A stretch of DNA of 64,000 nt from Duganella sp. BJB480 (GTDB lineage: Bacteria; Pseudomonadota; Gammaproteobacteria; Burkholderiales; Burkholderiaceae_D), in assembly GCA_003416985.1 (NCBI GenBank), contig QVIN01000001.1, positions 186,001-250,000 of the forward strand, in the 5' to 3' direction. Within the stretch, counting starts at the first letter, position 1. Every line of letters starts with the position of its first letter. The notes beneath the pieces are model-generated. The model searched no databases. It saw only the letters and a list, made by a program, of their open reading frames with translations, and was not told the DNA's origin. The position numbers were made by a program, and so were the translations under genes. This document shows positions 63,945-64,000 of this stretch, piece after piece.

Positions 63945-64000
63945 TCAATAAGTGCCGATGAAGTCCTTCTTGCCCACTTCCAGGCCGTTGTGGCGCAGGA
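63945..64000 (-). CDS. 3' end of a gene running past the window edge
   Basis: A minus-strand frame ending in TGA at 63945-63947 encodes the last residues LRHNGLEVGKKDFIGTY. It begins right after the DUF1289 stop with no gap, as is typical of a convergent neighbour. Too little is present to name the protein. Confidence 0.5.
   Translation of the reverse strand, partial: LRHNGLEVGKKDFIGTY

Overview
The window is GC-rich chromosomal DNA from a betaproteobacterium, most likely an Oxalobacteraceae member close to Massilia, Duganella or Rugamonas. This rests on protein families and codon use alone. There is no rRNA, tRNA, CRISPR array, insertion sequence or phage module. Genes are densely packed, many pairs overlap by 1-8 bases, and most starts have a GGAG-type ribosome site.

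Layout. 1-9.4 kb: a truncated di-haem cytochrome c lipoprotein, a divergent BaeSR-like two-component pair, a GNAT acetyltransferase, a chemoreceptor, a decayed esterase beside an alpha/beta hydrolase that has lost its serine, and leuA. 9.4-13 kb: a VOC protein, an APH-type kinase, a JmjC/cupin-8 protein, a YbjQ pair and a SIMPL-domain protein. 13-17.2 kb: a selenoneine cluster (selD/senC and senB against divergent senA) with a secreted hydrolase attached. 17.2-30 kb: an amidohydrolase, a lipoprotein, a second chemoreceptor, an attenuator-like leader before a P-loop kinase, malic enzyme, glutamate dehydrogenase, a marR-MFS-lysR run with a long operator dyad, and a cation/proton antiporter. 30-38.4 kb: a saccharide-uptake locus (TonB-dependent receptor, six-hairpin glycosidase, GH97, LysR).

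38.7-51.2 kb is the most unusual part. A 2,248-residue LEPR-motif surface protein built from exact 144-residue repeats is followed by a tightly coupled operon: a TolC-type lipoprotein, two HlyD-type adaptors, and an M50 metalloprotease fused to a PqqD-like N-terminus and a HlyD-like C-terminus. No ABC ATPase accompanies it, so this looks like a dedicated but non-canonical export system.

51.2-64 kb holds an MFS transporter, an ECF sigma factor, a methyltransferase/MerR divergon with a SoxR-box-like operator in a 19-bp promoter spacer, fosA, a DEAD-box helicase with a long leader, a two-zinc-knuckle protein, an NHL-type lipoprotein, fabI, an MltD-like lytic transglycosylase, DUF1415 and DUF1289 proteins, and the tail of one more gene.
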